A stretch of 58,295 bases of DNA. It comes from Bacteroidaceae bacterium. GTDB taxonomy: Bacteria > Bacteroidota > Bacteroidia > Bacteroidales > Bacteroidaceae. The notes under the pieces were generated by a model. That model saw only the letters and a program-made list of their open reading frames with translations. It ran no database searches and was not told where the DNA came from. The stretch is taken from positions 1-58,295 of the forward strand of contig JAEEOB010000203.1 of NCBI GenBank assembly GCA_016284045.1, given 5' to 3'. Positions 35,922 through 43,897 of this stretch are shown here, piece after piece. Made by a program: the position numbers and the translations under genes. Position 1 is the first letter of the stretch. Every line of letters begins with the position of its first letter.

Positions 35922-37595
35922 CTATTTGCTGAAAAGAATTTCACGTTCTCTTTTTTCTGCCGCTTCTACCCAATCGACTGGTATAAATCGCCAATGGCCC
36001 ATTTTCTCTGGTGTGATGTTCTTCATCCTGCTGATGTACTCAATCATGTAGTGACGGATGTCGTGTTCGGAGAAGGTGAGGGTTCTCTGGTCGATTTCCT
36101 CCTTGGTGAGCCCGACGCCTTTTGTCAGGAGTTCCCCTCCTCCATTCGCCCTATATGCTGTCATCGCCACTTTGTATGTTTTCTGATAGCTGAATGGTGA
36201 CCCGTCGGCCATAGACCGTATGCTGATTTTACTTCCTGCCGGATGGCTGACATCAACATCGTAGCAAATTCCCGCTGCCGAGTCGAAATTGAAAAGAAAA
36301 TTCTTGAATCCCATCCTCTCTGGGTTGTTTTTCATAGGACTAAGCAGCAATAGTGGATCATCTGGTCCTTCCATCTGACAGGTCCATGTGGCATAACTCA
36401 TTTCTAAATATTTCTCGATTTCCTTTCCTGTGAGCAGCATGGTGTAGAGCTTGTCCTCGAACCTATAGAGGTTGAACACATCGCTGATTTTCACATCTCC
36501 TTCCTCTATGCTGGCATTGAAGAAGAAGGGTGCTACGAAGCTTATGTCTGCTCCGCTTACCTCAAGCTGCAACTGGTGAATGAAGTCGATATACGCTGAT
36601 GATCCGAAATAGGCATCCGAGACATCCACCCGTTTGGTGAACCGTCCGATTTTCTTGGATGCGAATTTCCTGACAGCAATGAACTCCTCTTTGAAGTGCT
36701 TCTTGAACTCTGCGCAGTGAACGTTGTGTAACTTTCCAATATAGTAGAGCTGGCTTGTCATGTCGTGTTTCACAGCGCCGTTCTCATCGATATTGAATTT
36801 TATTCTGATTTCCGCCACTGAATGTGCAAAACTTCCTGCGTTAACACACAGAACACTTTTTCCCGACGGGCTTTCGATTTCCTCCATGTTGCTAGAGTGG
36901 TCGTGTCCGTATAGTACGAGGTCGAACCCGTCCACGTTTGTTATGGTCTCTCTCACCGCATTTTCGCGGTATTCATCGGTCACAATCCCCTCGTCCATTC
37001 CTGAATGGAAAAGTCCTATGATGAAGTCCGGGTGTTCCTGTTCTTTTACCTTCTTAATCCATTTCTGAGCACTCTCCCTGATGTCGTCGAACCTCAGGTC
37101 GTCCCATACCCGATGAGGCACCCACTGGGGAATAGCAGGGCTGGTGAATCCGATGATGGCGATTTTGATACCACTTCTGACTAGAATGGTATAAGGCTCG
37201 AAGTAGGGCCGCCCTGTCTCAATGCTTATGGCATTTGCTCCGAGAATGGGAAAGTTGCATCCCTCGACGTATGCGTCGAATAGCTCGTGTCCGCATTCAA
37301 TATCGTGATTCCCAATGACTCCCACGTCATATCCGATAAAGTTGCACATGTCGCTGACCTTGTGTTTTGTGCTTCTATCGACAAAATTGAAGTAGTATGC
37401 CGTTGGTTCTCCTTGGAGGATGTCTCCTCCATCTATAAGAATTGTGCTGCCCGTGAGTCTTCTCACTTGCTGTGCCACAAATCCATGTACTCTCTGCAGG
37501 CTTCCTTTTCCCCACTGGTCGTGTCTGAAATCGTATGGAAAGTAATTGCCGTGTATGTCGGTTGTGAAAATGATATTAACTTTACGTGTTTCCAC
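35922..37595 (-). CDS. 5'-nucleotidase / cyclic-nucleotide phosphodiesterase family metallophosphatase
   Basis: 557 aa. The N-terminal calcineurin-like domain carries the dimetal motifs TTDIHGN, DGGDILQG, GNHDIE, FHSGMDEG and YGHDHSS in order. The C-terminal half is the 5'-nucleotidase C domain (for example MTAYRANGGGELLTKG). UshA-family enzymes act on nucleotides outside the cytoplasm, but no signal peptide is seen here (MKVNIIFTTD-like start directly into the fold), so a cytoplasmic form is suggested. Cotranscribed with miaA. Promoter box 37615-37622. Confidence 0.88.
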   Translation of the reverse strand: METRKVNIIFTTDIHGNYFPYDFRHDQWGKGSLQRVHGFVAQQVRRLTGSTILIDGGDILQGEPTAYYFNFVDRSTKHKVSDMCNFIGYDVGVIGNHDIECGHELFDAYVEGCNFPILGANAISIETGRPYFEPYTILVRSGIKIAIIGFTSPAIPQWVPHRVWDDLRFDDIRESAQKWIKKVKEQEHPDFIIGLFHSGMDEGIVTDEYRENAVRETITNVDGFDLVLYGHDHSSNMEEIESPSGKSVLCVNAGSFAHSVAEIRIKFNIDENGAVKHDMTSQLYYIGKLHNVHCAEFKKHFKEEFIAVRKFASKKIGRFTKRVDVSDAYFGSSAYIDFIHQLQLEVSGADISFVAPFFFNASIEEGDVKISDVFNLYRFEDKLYTMLLTGKEIEKYLEMSYATWTCQMEGPDDPLLLLSPMKNNPERMGFKNFLFNFDSAAGICYDVDVSHPAGSKISIRSMADGSPFSYQKTYKVAMTAYRANGGGELLTKGVGLTKEEIDQRTLTFSEHDIRHYMIEYISRMKNITPEKMGHWRFIPVDWVEAAEKREREILFSK

Positions 37596-37614
37596 CTTAT
37601 AATTTTTATTTTTG

Positions 37615-37622
37615 CAAATATA
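37615..37622 (-). promoter_or_regulatory. -7 box for the nucleotidase-miaA pair
   Basis: TATATTTG on the minus strand, 20 bases before the ATG at 37595; no clear -33 TTG. Confidence 0.45.
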
Positions 37623-37903
37623 CGTTTTTTTTTGCTTTTTTCATAAAAATACTACTTGTTTTTATTGTTTGTCCTTATTATAATGTGAAAAAGCAAGAAT
37701 TTGAGTTTTAGAAGTACAAAAAGGAAGTGTAATTAATTTCGCTAAACCTTGTCACTTTATGCAAGATTGCCTCTGTCTTCGTTGTTCCAAAGTTTGGAAC
37801 TATAAAAGGGAGTAAGAGCCTATGGTTCGTGGACAAAAGATTTGTCAATTATTTCCTGATATAATACTTTCACAAATATGAATAGAACATGTATTTTTTA
37901 TTT

Positions 37904-38087
37904 AGCAACAGTAAAAAAATAACTTAGTAAATATAATGTCAGGTAATCATTCAAGATTTAAACTTATCTTTTTGGCTCTTTTCCAGCTGTTCATCGGTCA
38001 TGATGCCCGCATCACTCCTTCTGGCCAACTGAAAAATAGCTCAAAAAACTAAGATAAATAGTCCTAACTTATTTTTTCACTATTACT
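37904..38087 (+). repeat. MITE-like interspersed repeat, copy 2
   Basis: 184 bp. Left terminal repeat 37904-37927 and right terminal repeat 38064-38087 are inverted copies matching at 20 of 24 positions (consensus AGYAAYAGTRAAAAAATAA then STTAG). A second inner inverted pair is 37964-37989 with 38026-38057, around a TGATGCCCGCATCA palindrome (38001-38014). It is nearly identical to copies 1 and 3 in the core. Confidence 0.88.
37951..38001 (-). other. Conserved short reading frame inside repeat copy 2
   Basis: Minus-strand ATG to TGA encodes MTDEQLEKSQKDKFKS, identical to copy 1. Upstream codons in frame (FQLARRSDAGI) differ by a few missense changes but stay open. Confidence 0.3.
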
Positions 38088-38181
38088 TATTATAATTTGA
38101 GAAACACGAATCAAGAAATAATTTGCTAATGCTCCGATTTTACTTATTATTTGTTAAATAAAACAGAATATGATATATTTG

Positions 38182-38214
38182 TTTGGTCATTATGAATGAA
38201 AAGCCTTATCTTTG
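38182..38214 (+). promoter_or_regulatory. Promoter for lipoprotein 38255
   Basis: TTTG (38182-38185), 21-base spacer, TATCTTTG (38207-38214), 40 bases before the ATG. Confidence 0.55.
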
Positions 38215-38254
38215 TTGTTGAATTCAATACATATTATATTTATTTATTTAAAAA

Positions 38255-38707
38255 ATGAGTGAAATGAAAAAATTCTCAGTTATTTTGGTTGCTCTTATGA
38301 CATTTTTTCTAGTTTCCTGCAAAAAATCTGATCCAGTTCAGAAAATGGTTGATGCCGTAAACACTTTCACAGAGAAACTTCAGAAAGTTGATTCCCGTGA
38401 GGCTTTCATGAACCTTCAGAAAGAAATGGCAACAGAAATTGATAAGCTTGATGCTGAAGCTAAGAAAGAGCTAGGTGAGGATTTTCAGCCAACAGAAGAG
38501 CAAGAGAAGCTTGTGAACGAGGCAATGGAAAAATTCCAGACAGCAGCAGCAGAGGCATTAAAGAAGTTCACACCCGAACCAGTGGAAGGTGTAGGAAATG
38601 ATGAAGATGAAGACTCCAAAGCTCAGGGTGAAAAGTTACCAGAAGTTGGCGAATCGGCACCCGCTGATGAAGAGGTGGCTACAGGTGCTCCAACAGCAGG
38701 TCAGTAA
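38255..38707 (+). CDS. Small helical lipoprotein (150 aa)
   Basis: 150 aa (ATG 38264 is an alternative start). Lipobox FLVSC. Residues about 25-110 are predicted helical and highly charged (KMVDAVNTFTEKLQKVDS, AEAKKELGEDFQPTEEQ), like small periplasmic coiled-coil lipoproteins. The last 40 residues are acidic and Pro/Ala-rich, probably disordered. No enzyme motif; function unknown. Two more small lipoproteins follow downstream, but with a 470-base gap and their own promoter. Confidence 0.75.
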   Translation: MSEMKKFSVILVALMTFFLVSCKKSDPVQKMVDAVNTFTEKLQKVDSREAFMNLQKEMATEIDKLDAEAKKELGEDFQPTEEQEKLVNEAMEKFQTAAAEALKKFTPEPVEGVGNDEDEDSKAQGEKLPEVGESAPADEEVATGAPTAGQ

Positions 38708-38814
38708 TTGTTTATACCACCAAGGGTGGTTCTAATAATTCTGAATTATTAAAACATTTTTTAATGGGTGGTTCCGTTTCGCTTGCTTTTTTGAACCATC
38801 TTTAAAGAAACATG

Positions 38815-38846
38815 AAGGAGGATGTATTTTAACACCCTCTTTTTTG
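38815..38846 (+). terminator. Probable terminator after lipoprotein 38255
   Basis: AGGAGGATGT pairs with ACACCCTCTT using two wobble pairs, loop ATTTTA, followed by a T run. Confidence 0.5.
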
Positions 38847-39118
38847 TTGTGAGATGAGTGTTGAGGGCAGAGAGGCTTTGCGGATTTTTTTTGTCTTTAG
38901 TTTTCAGTTTGGGTGTTCTTTTATTATGGAGAGTTAGGCAATTGTAACCTATTGTAATCTTGCTGTGTTTTTTTATTCGGAGAGTATTTTTTTTGTTTTT
39001 TTTATGTTTGCAGATGATATTTATAGTTTCCAACAACATACAAATGTTATGAACATCAGTGCATGGTTTGTGTTGAAAACTTTTTTCTCGCAATGATGTT
39101 TTTTTTGTGTGAAAACAC

Positions 39119-39126
39119 TATATTTG
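39119..39126 (+). promoter_or_regulatory. -7 box for lipoprotein pair 39181-39927
   Basis: TATATTTG, 54 bases before the ATG at 39181; the -33 element is not clear. Confidence 0.4.
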
Positions 39127-39180
39127 CATTAAAAAAGAAAGCTTTTTGTTTGCCCGCAGTTAATTTTGAGTTGAATCAAG

Positions 39181-39570
39181 ATGAAATTTGTCAGTCCTAT
39201 ATTAATCAAATTCTTGTTCATTATTTTTCTCATAATTTGTTCGCTCACTTCCTGTAAGAATGAGCGGCAAGTTGTGGTAAACGAGTCTGTGCGTCTGATA
39301 GATAAGGCAACAATGATGATTCAGGATCTTGATCATTTGGAATTGAAGAACCTGAGGGATATTCCTGATATGCTTCAGGACTCGCTGTCTTTGCTTCAGA
39401 ATAAGCATCCAGAGGTGATTCTGACCGATGAGGATGCCCGTGTGATTCGCTCTGCCATGACAAAATTCTCTTTGGCTCAGGAGAATGCTATACAGTATTT
39501 CACCCGTCAGATAGACGAGCTTGAGGAGTCGATTGTTCGTCTTGAGAGCTCCGAGGGTGTTGTTGGCTGA
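39181..39570 (+). CDS. Small lipoprotein of unknown function (129 aa)
   Basis: 129 aa. Signal MKFVSPILIKFLFIIFLIIC with lipobox SLTSC. The mature part is nearly all helix by composition (RLIDKATMMIQDLDHLELKN, then QIDELEESIVRLESS), suggesting a short coiled coil in the periplasm. The next gene, 27 bases downstream, has the same size class, signal type and acidic helical body and ends in a similar VVGF/VVG, so they look like distant tandem paralogs. Confidence 0.7.
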   Translation: MKFVSPILIKFLFIIFLIICSLTSCKNERQVVVNESVRLIDKATMMIQDLDHLELKNLRDIPDMLQDSLSLLQNKHPEVILTDEDARVIRSAMTKFSLAQENAIQYFTRQIDELEESIVRLESSEGVVG

Positions 39571-39597
39571 TTTTTTATCTTGTTGATTTATTGACCT

Positions 39598-39927
39598 ATG
39601 AAATCACTAACCTCTTTGTTCTTCACTTTTCTATTGATAGCGTTTTTTTCTTGTGGTAACGATCCAGCCGTTGAATCGAGCTATGTGCAAGCGATAGAGC
39701 GGTGTATTCGTCATCTTCAGCATTCCAAAGACTCTGAAGACCTTGTTGTTGCCAATGATATGATTGATTCAGCAAAGTCTCTTCCCGGTGTGGCTGATTT
39801 GAGTCATAGTGGCGCAATAAAGGAAGTGGAAGCACGTCTGGCTTCTTCTCTCGATTCTGCCCAGAATCGTGTGATGGATTCATTGTTGGAAGAATTGTCC
39901 GACACGACAAATGTCGTTGGTTTTTAA
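39598..39927 (+). CDS. Small lipoprotein of unknown function (109 aa)
   Basis: 109 aa. Signal with lipobox AFFSC. The mature part is a short helical protein (AIERCIRHLQHSKDSEDLVV, EVEARLASSLDSAQNRVMDS). It is 27 bases after the previous lipoprotein and most likely in the same transcript. No known domain recognised. Confidence 0.7.
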   Translation: MKSLTSLFFTFLLIAFFSCGNDPAVESSYVQAIERCIRHLQHSKDSEDLVVANDMIDSAKSLPGVADLSHSGAIKEVEARLASSLDSAQNRVMDSLLEELSDTTNVVGF

Positions 39928-40000
39928 TCACTGTTTTTCACTTTGTTTTTAGCTTAAAAAGATTTTAGGGGTAATATTTATAATATTATACCTCTTTTTT

Positions 40001-40031
40001 TTGCTTATCTGAATGTTTATTACTAACTTTG
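40001..40031 (+). promoter_or_regulatory. Promoter for the Wzc-like kinase
   Basis: TTG (40001-40003), 20-base spacer, TAACTTTG (40024-40031); the ATG is at 40077. Confidence 0.65.
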
Positions 40032-40076
40032 CAAATAATTTTGATTTTTAAACACTATAATTCAGATAAAGTTGTT

Positions 40077-42704
40077 ATGGCAAATGTTGACCAAAATCAA
40101 GAAGTCCACAAGAAAGATTATAACGACAGTTATTATGGCAATAATGAAGATCAAGGTGGCGGATTTGACTTTAAGATCATCTGGTATCTGATACTCCGTT
40201 ATAAGTATTTCCTCTTGATTTCCATCGCTGCATGTCTGGCGGTGGCATATACTTATTTGAAATACAACACTGTGGAGATTTACAACACTTACGCTAAGAT
40301 GCTGATTAAGAATCCAGAGCGAAAGTCGTATTATGCCAGTAACTCGATTATTTCCACTTTGAGTGATATGGGTAGGCGTAACTTCTCCAATGGATTCGAA
40401 AACGAGATGGAAGTGCTGAAAACCCGTACGCTAAATAAGAAGGTAGTAAGGGACTTGAAGTTATATACTTCATACGTAAAAGAAGGTCATATCAAAGATG
40501 TCGAAATCTATTACAAAGATACACCGTTTATTGTAGATTACGATAATTCTCTGATAGACTCTCTGAAACAGGTTATTGTCATTGAGATGACGGACAAGGG
40601 AAATGGCATTCACACCCATGTAACTTGGAGTAAAGATGGATCTCCATACGAGATTAATAAGGACATCACGTTCTTCCCGTCAATTATCCATTCTCAGATT
40701 GGTGATATTTATATTTTGGAAAATCCTAACTATAAGTTCAAAACTAAAAAGTTAGGTAGAAAAGTGACCGCAATAATCCAGCCAATTGAATCAGTGGTGG
40801 GAAAGTTTACCGGTATGCTTCAGTCACGGCCTTCTTCTGCAGAGACAACCATTGCAGTTCTTGCAATGAACGATAACATTCCTGAGCGTTCTCGCGATTA
40901 TCTTCTTCATCTTGGGGATGTTTACAACAATGAGGCTGATGAAGATTATACTGAGGAGGCCGCTCGTACCGCTTCGTTTATTGATGAACGCCTCAACTTG
41001 ATTTCTAGAGAGTTGGATGTGTCCGAAACGCAGTTGGAACAGTATAAACGTCAAGCTGGTATAGTAGATTACTCTTCAGATGTCTCCAACAATCTCAGCC
41101 AACGTGTTAAATACCAGAGTGAGCTCGTTGAGATTGAGACTCAGCAGAACCTTCTTGATGCATTGACAGAATATACTCGCGATAAGAAAAATTATCTTTC
41201 CTCAATCCCTACGAATGTTGGGTTTACCGATGGTAATCTTAGTTCATTGATCAGTAGCTATAATTCCTCTGTACGTGAACGTGACAAGTTGCTTGAATCT
41301 GCCACTCCTAATTCTCCGGTTGTGAAGCAGAAGACAGAGCAACTCTCCTCAATGTTTAATAATATTGTTTCATCGTTGAAGAGTGCAAAAGATCAGCTTG
41401 ATATAAAACATAGGGATGTTGAAACACAGTTCCAGATGTATGAAGATAAAGCCCAGGATATTCCTAGAACGCAGCGTGAGCTTGGCGACATCAGCCGTCA
41501 GCAGGAGGTGAAAGCGGGCCTTTATCTGATGTTGCTTCAAAAACGTGAAGAGAATGCAATTGCTCTAGCCTCTTCGGCATATAAGGGCAAGATGATTGAA
41601 GAGCCGATAACAAACTATACTCCGGTATCACCCATAAAACGTAATTATTATCTTGTCGCTTTGGCAATCGGTTTGCTTATCCCTTTCATCTACCATTATA
41701 TCCGTGAAATGTTCCGTTACCGTATTGAGAACCGGGAGGATTTGGATAAGGTGACCGATATCCCTGTGATTGGTATGATTCCATTTGTTAAGGCTTTGAC
41801 TCAGGGTGACCGAACGATTGTGGTGCAAGAGAATAAAAACTCTGTGATGATGGAGGTTTACCGCACAATCCGTTCCAATCTCCCGTTTGTGCTTGAAAAT
41901 GGAAAGAATGTGATACTTTTTACTTCTTCAGCCTCAGGTGAGGGAAAGACCTCAATTGCCTCCAACCTTGCAGCTTCTATCGCATTTGTTGGCAAGAAGG
42001 TGATAGTGGTGGGACTTGATATCCGTAAACCCCGTCTGGCTGGTCTGTTTGACCTACCTGACACCGATAAGGGAATCTCAAACTTCTTGTCGCATGATCC
42101 TGATGACATTGATTTTATCGAGACTCTGATACAGAATTCGGGTGTGAGTCCTAACCTCGACATCCTCCCTGCTGGACCTATACCTCCTAACCCATCTGAG
42201 ATACTGGAGCGTTCTAATTTGGAAATTTGCATCAACTATCTTCGTAAGAAATACGATTATGTGATTCTAGATACGGCTCCTATTGGACTTGTAGCTGATA
42301 CATTGTCGATAGCAAAGCATGCCGACTTGACGCTGTATGTGATTCGTGCAAATTACACATTGAAAGCTGATGCCGGACTGTTTAATGAGCTGGCAGCTGA
42401 ACATCGCCTGCCTAACATGAACCTGATCTTCAATGCTGTTAAGTTGGAAGGTCATGGCGGTGGCTATGGCCGTTATGGTTATGGCAAGTATGGCCGTTAC
42501 GGCCGTTATGGCTATGGTAAGTATGGTCGTTACGGTTATGGTAACAAGAAGGGCTATGGCTACGGTGGCTATGGTGGCTACGGTGGTTATGGTGGCTATG
42601 GCGGTTATGGCGGAAGCTATGGTTATGGTTATGGTTATGGATATGGCGGAGGCTATGGTTATGGCTACGGAGAAGACGGCACTAACAAAATGGATGAAGT
42701 ATAG
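40077..42704 (+). CDS. Wzc-like polysaccharide co-polymerase / tyrosine autokinase with Tyr/Gly-rich tail
   Basis: 875 aa from ATG 40077; an upstream in-frame TTG overlaps the promoter box. Layout: first membrane segment about 43-62, Wzz domain, long periplasmic coiled coil (about 290-480), second membrane segment about 520-540, then the BY-kinase domain with Walker A SSASGEGKT (617-625, Lys624), Walker A' VVGLDIRKPRLAG and Walker B VILDTAPIG. These proteins control chain length and export of capsule or exopolysaccharide. The tail from about 791 is made of YG, GGY and YGR/YGK repeats with about 25 Tyr, far longer than the usual short Tyr cluster. No polysaccharide genes lie near; a HAD gene follows after 15 bases. 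Confidence 0.9.
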   Translation: MANVDQNQEVHKKDYNDSYYGNNEDQGGGFDFKIIWYLILRYKYFLLISIAACLAVAYTYLKYNTVEIYNTYAKMLIKNPERKSYYASNSIISTLSDMGRRNFSNGFENEMEVLKTRTLNKKVVRDLKLYTSYVKEGHIKDVEIYYKDTPFIVDYDNSLIDSLKQVIVIEMTDKGNGIHTHVTWSKDGSPYEINKDITFFPSIIHSQIGDIYILENPNYKFKTKKLGRKVTAIIQPIESVVGKFTGMLQSRPSSAETTIAVLAMNDNIPERSRDYLLHLGDVYNNEADEDYTEEAARTASFIDERLNLISRELDVSETQLEQYKRQAGIVDYSSDVSNNLSQRVKYQSELVEIETQQNLLDALTEYTRDKKNYLSSIPTNVGFTDGNLSSLISSYNSSVRERDKLLESATPNSPVVKQKTEQLSSMFNNIVSSLKSAKDQLDIKHRDVETQFQMYEDKAQDIPRTQRELGDISRQQEVKAGLYLMLLQKREENAIALASSAYKGKMIEEPITNYTPVSPIKRNYYLVALAIGLLIPFIYHYIREMFRYRIENREDLDKVTDIPVIGMIPFVKALTQGDRTIVVQENKNSVMMEVYRTIRSNLPFVLENGKNVILFTSSASGEGKTSIASNLAASIAFVGKKVIVVGLDIRKPRLAGLFDLPDTDKGISNFLSHDPDDIDFIETLIQNSGVSPNLDILPAGPIPPNPSEILERSNLEICINYLRKKYDYVILDTAPIGLVADTLSIAKHADLTLYVIRANYTLKADAGLFNELAAEHRLPNMNLIFNAVKLEGHGGGYGRYGYGKYGRYGRYGYGKYGRYGYGNKKGYGYGGYGGYGGYGGYGGYGGSYGYGYGYGYGGGYGYGYGEDGTNKMDEV
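42449..42675 (+). repeat. Coding repeat for the Tyr/Gly-rich tail
   Basis: The sequence is built from GGYTAYGG-type units in the kinase gene, giving GRYGYGKYGRYG, then GGYGGYGGY, then YGYGYGYG. Unit reuse suggests growth by slippage. It also creates a long antisense open frame that is not a gene. Confidence 0.8.
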
Positions 42705-42719
42705 TGTAAAAATCAGGTT

Positions 42720-43181
42720 ATGGTTATAGCAGTAGATTTTGACGGCACAATCGTTGAACACCGATATCCTGCAATAGGCACTGAAAAACCTTTTGCCTGT
42801 GAAGTGCTCCGTATGTTGATAGCAGAGCGTCATCAGCTGATTCTCTGGACGGTTCGTGAGGGGAAACTCTTGGATGAGGCTTTGGAATGGTGTCGTGAGC
42901 GTGGTGTAGAGTTTTGGGGGGTTAATAGTGATTCCTCCCAGATGTTCAAGGAGGCAAAGGATAAGAACTTGTCGTGCAAGCTTAATGCCGATGTTTTTAT
43001 TGATGATTGTGGTATAGGAGGTCTTCCTGACTGGAATACGATTTACAAAATTATTCACACTGGCCGTACCTATGAACAGCTGTTATATCAGAAGTTCCGT
43101 CAACAGCATATTCCTGCTGAGAAACCATACCCCAAGTGGATGTTTTGGAAGCATAAACCTTCAAAGAAATACGGACGTTAA
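42720..43181 (+). CDS. Small HAD-superfamily hydrolase
   Basis: 153 aa. HAD motif I is VDFDGTIVEH at the N-terminus, motif II is LWTVREGKLLDEAL (Thr in the strand end), and the acidic pair in FIDDCGIGG is motif IV. There is no large cap domain. Resembles small Bacteroides phosphatase-like proteins of unknown substrate. It is 15 bases downstream of the Wzc-like kinase gene and 15 bases upstream of upp, so it probably belongs to the same transcript; a link to tyrosine dephosphorylation is conjecture only. Confidence 0.8.
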   Translation: MVIAVDFDGTIVEHRYPAIGTEKPFACEVLRMLIAERHQLILWTVREGKLLDEALEWCRERGVEFWGVNSDSSQMFKEAKDKNLSCKLNADVFIDDCGIGGLPDWNTIYKIIHTGRTYEQLLYQKFRQQHIPAEKPYPKWMFWKHKPSKKYGR

Positions 43182-43196
43182 AAAACGTGCTTTGAG

Positions 43197-43859
43197 ATGA
43201 ATGTGGTAGATTTTTCCCGTCAGAATACTGTTATCAATTCTTTTGTTAAGGAATTGCGTGATGTGTGTTATCAGCAGAACCGGCGTCTGTTCAGAAATAA
43301 TCTTTTCCGTATTGGTCAGATGATGGCATACGAAATCAGCAAAACTTTCCATTATTCTTTAAAGGAAGTTGAAACCCCGCTTGGAGTTGCTCCCATGATG
43401 ACGTTTGACGATGATTTGGTTGTTGCGACCATCTTTCGTGCCGGGCTTCCTTTTCATCAGGGCTTTCTTGACGTTTTTGACAATGCCGGCAATGCATTTG
43501 TATCGGCTTACCGTTATTATAAGGATAAGGAATGTGAGCAGGTTGGCATCAAAATCGAATATATCGCCTCTCCCGACCTTACAGGAAAAACGCTGATTAT
43601 CGCAGATCCGATGCTGGCAACTGGTGGGAGCATGGAGCTTGCCTATCAGGCATTGCTGACAAAGGGCATTCCTTCACATCTTCATCTGTGTTCGGTAATT
43701 GGCTCTCAGAAGGGCGTGGATTATATAGTTGATGCGTTTAAAGATGTGAGCTCTGTATCCTTGTGGTGTGCAGCTATTGATCCTGAATTAAATGAACATG
43801 CTTATATTGTTCCTGGTTTAGGTGATGCTGGTGATTTAGCCTATGGTGAAAAGTTGTAG
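43197..43859 (+). CDS. upp: Uracil phosphoribosyltransferase
   Basis: 220 aa. It makes UMP from uracil and PRPP (pyrimidine salvage). The PRPP motif is LIIADPMLATGGSM and the uracil-binding loop is VPGLGDAGDLAYGEK at the C-terminus, both diagnostic. The N-terminal VINSFVKELRD helix is also typical. It lies 15 bases after the HAD gene. Confidence 0.95.
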   Translation: MNVVDFSRQNTVINSFVKELRDVCYQQNRRLFRNNLFRIGQMMAYEISKTFHYSLKEVETPLGVAPMMTFDDDLVVATIFRAGLPFHQGFLDVFDNAGNAFVSAYRYYKDKECEQVGIKIEYIASPDLTGKTLIIADPMLATGGSMELAYQALLTKGIPSHLHLCSVIGSQKGVDYIVDAFKDVSSVSLWCAAIDPELNEHAYIVPGLGDAGDLAYGEKL

Positions 43860-43897
43860 ATTAAAAAGATATTTTGATAAAATATAGATATATAGAA

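Larger units (their letters stand above)
37596..38254. other. Long divergent intergenic region with repeat copy 2
   Basis: It contains the minus-strand promoter box (37615-37622), a perfect palindrome GTTCCAAAGTTTGGAAC (37784-37800), a TATAAAAGGGAGT ... TCGTGGACAA segment (37801-37846) that partly matches 18534-18600, the full repeat copy 2 (37904-38087) and the plus-strand promoter at 38182-38214. No gene is evident. Confidence 0.7.
38708..39180 (+). other. Intergenic region with terminator-like hairpins
   Basis: It contains ACCACC-AAGG-GTGGT (38718-38731), a second GGTGGTTC ... GAACCATC pair (about 38767-38799) and an imperfect 10-base stem with loop ATTTTA followed by six T (38815-38846), the best terminator candidate for the gene ending at 38707. 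The remaining 270 bases are T-rich with a promoter box at 39119-39126. No gene is convincing. Confidence 0.5.

Noticed and set aside
38761-39093. Minus-strand Lys/Asn-rich open frame in an intergenic gap
   Set aside because: Composition is that of AT-rich non-coding DNA and it covers terminator-like hairpins and no promoter.
42267-43058. Long open frame antisense to the kinase tail and HAD gene
   Set aside because: It mirrors the Tyr/Gly repeat codons; the translation is low-complexity Ile/Thr/Ala and there is no start or promoter context.
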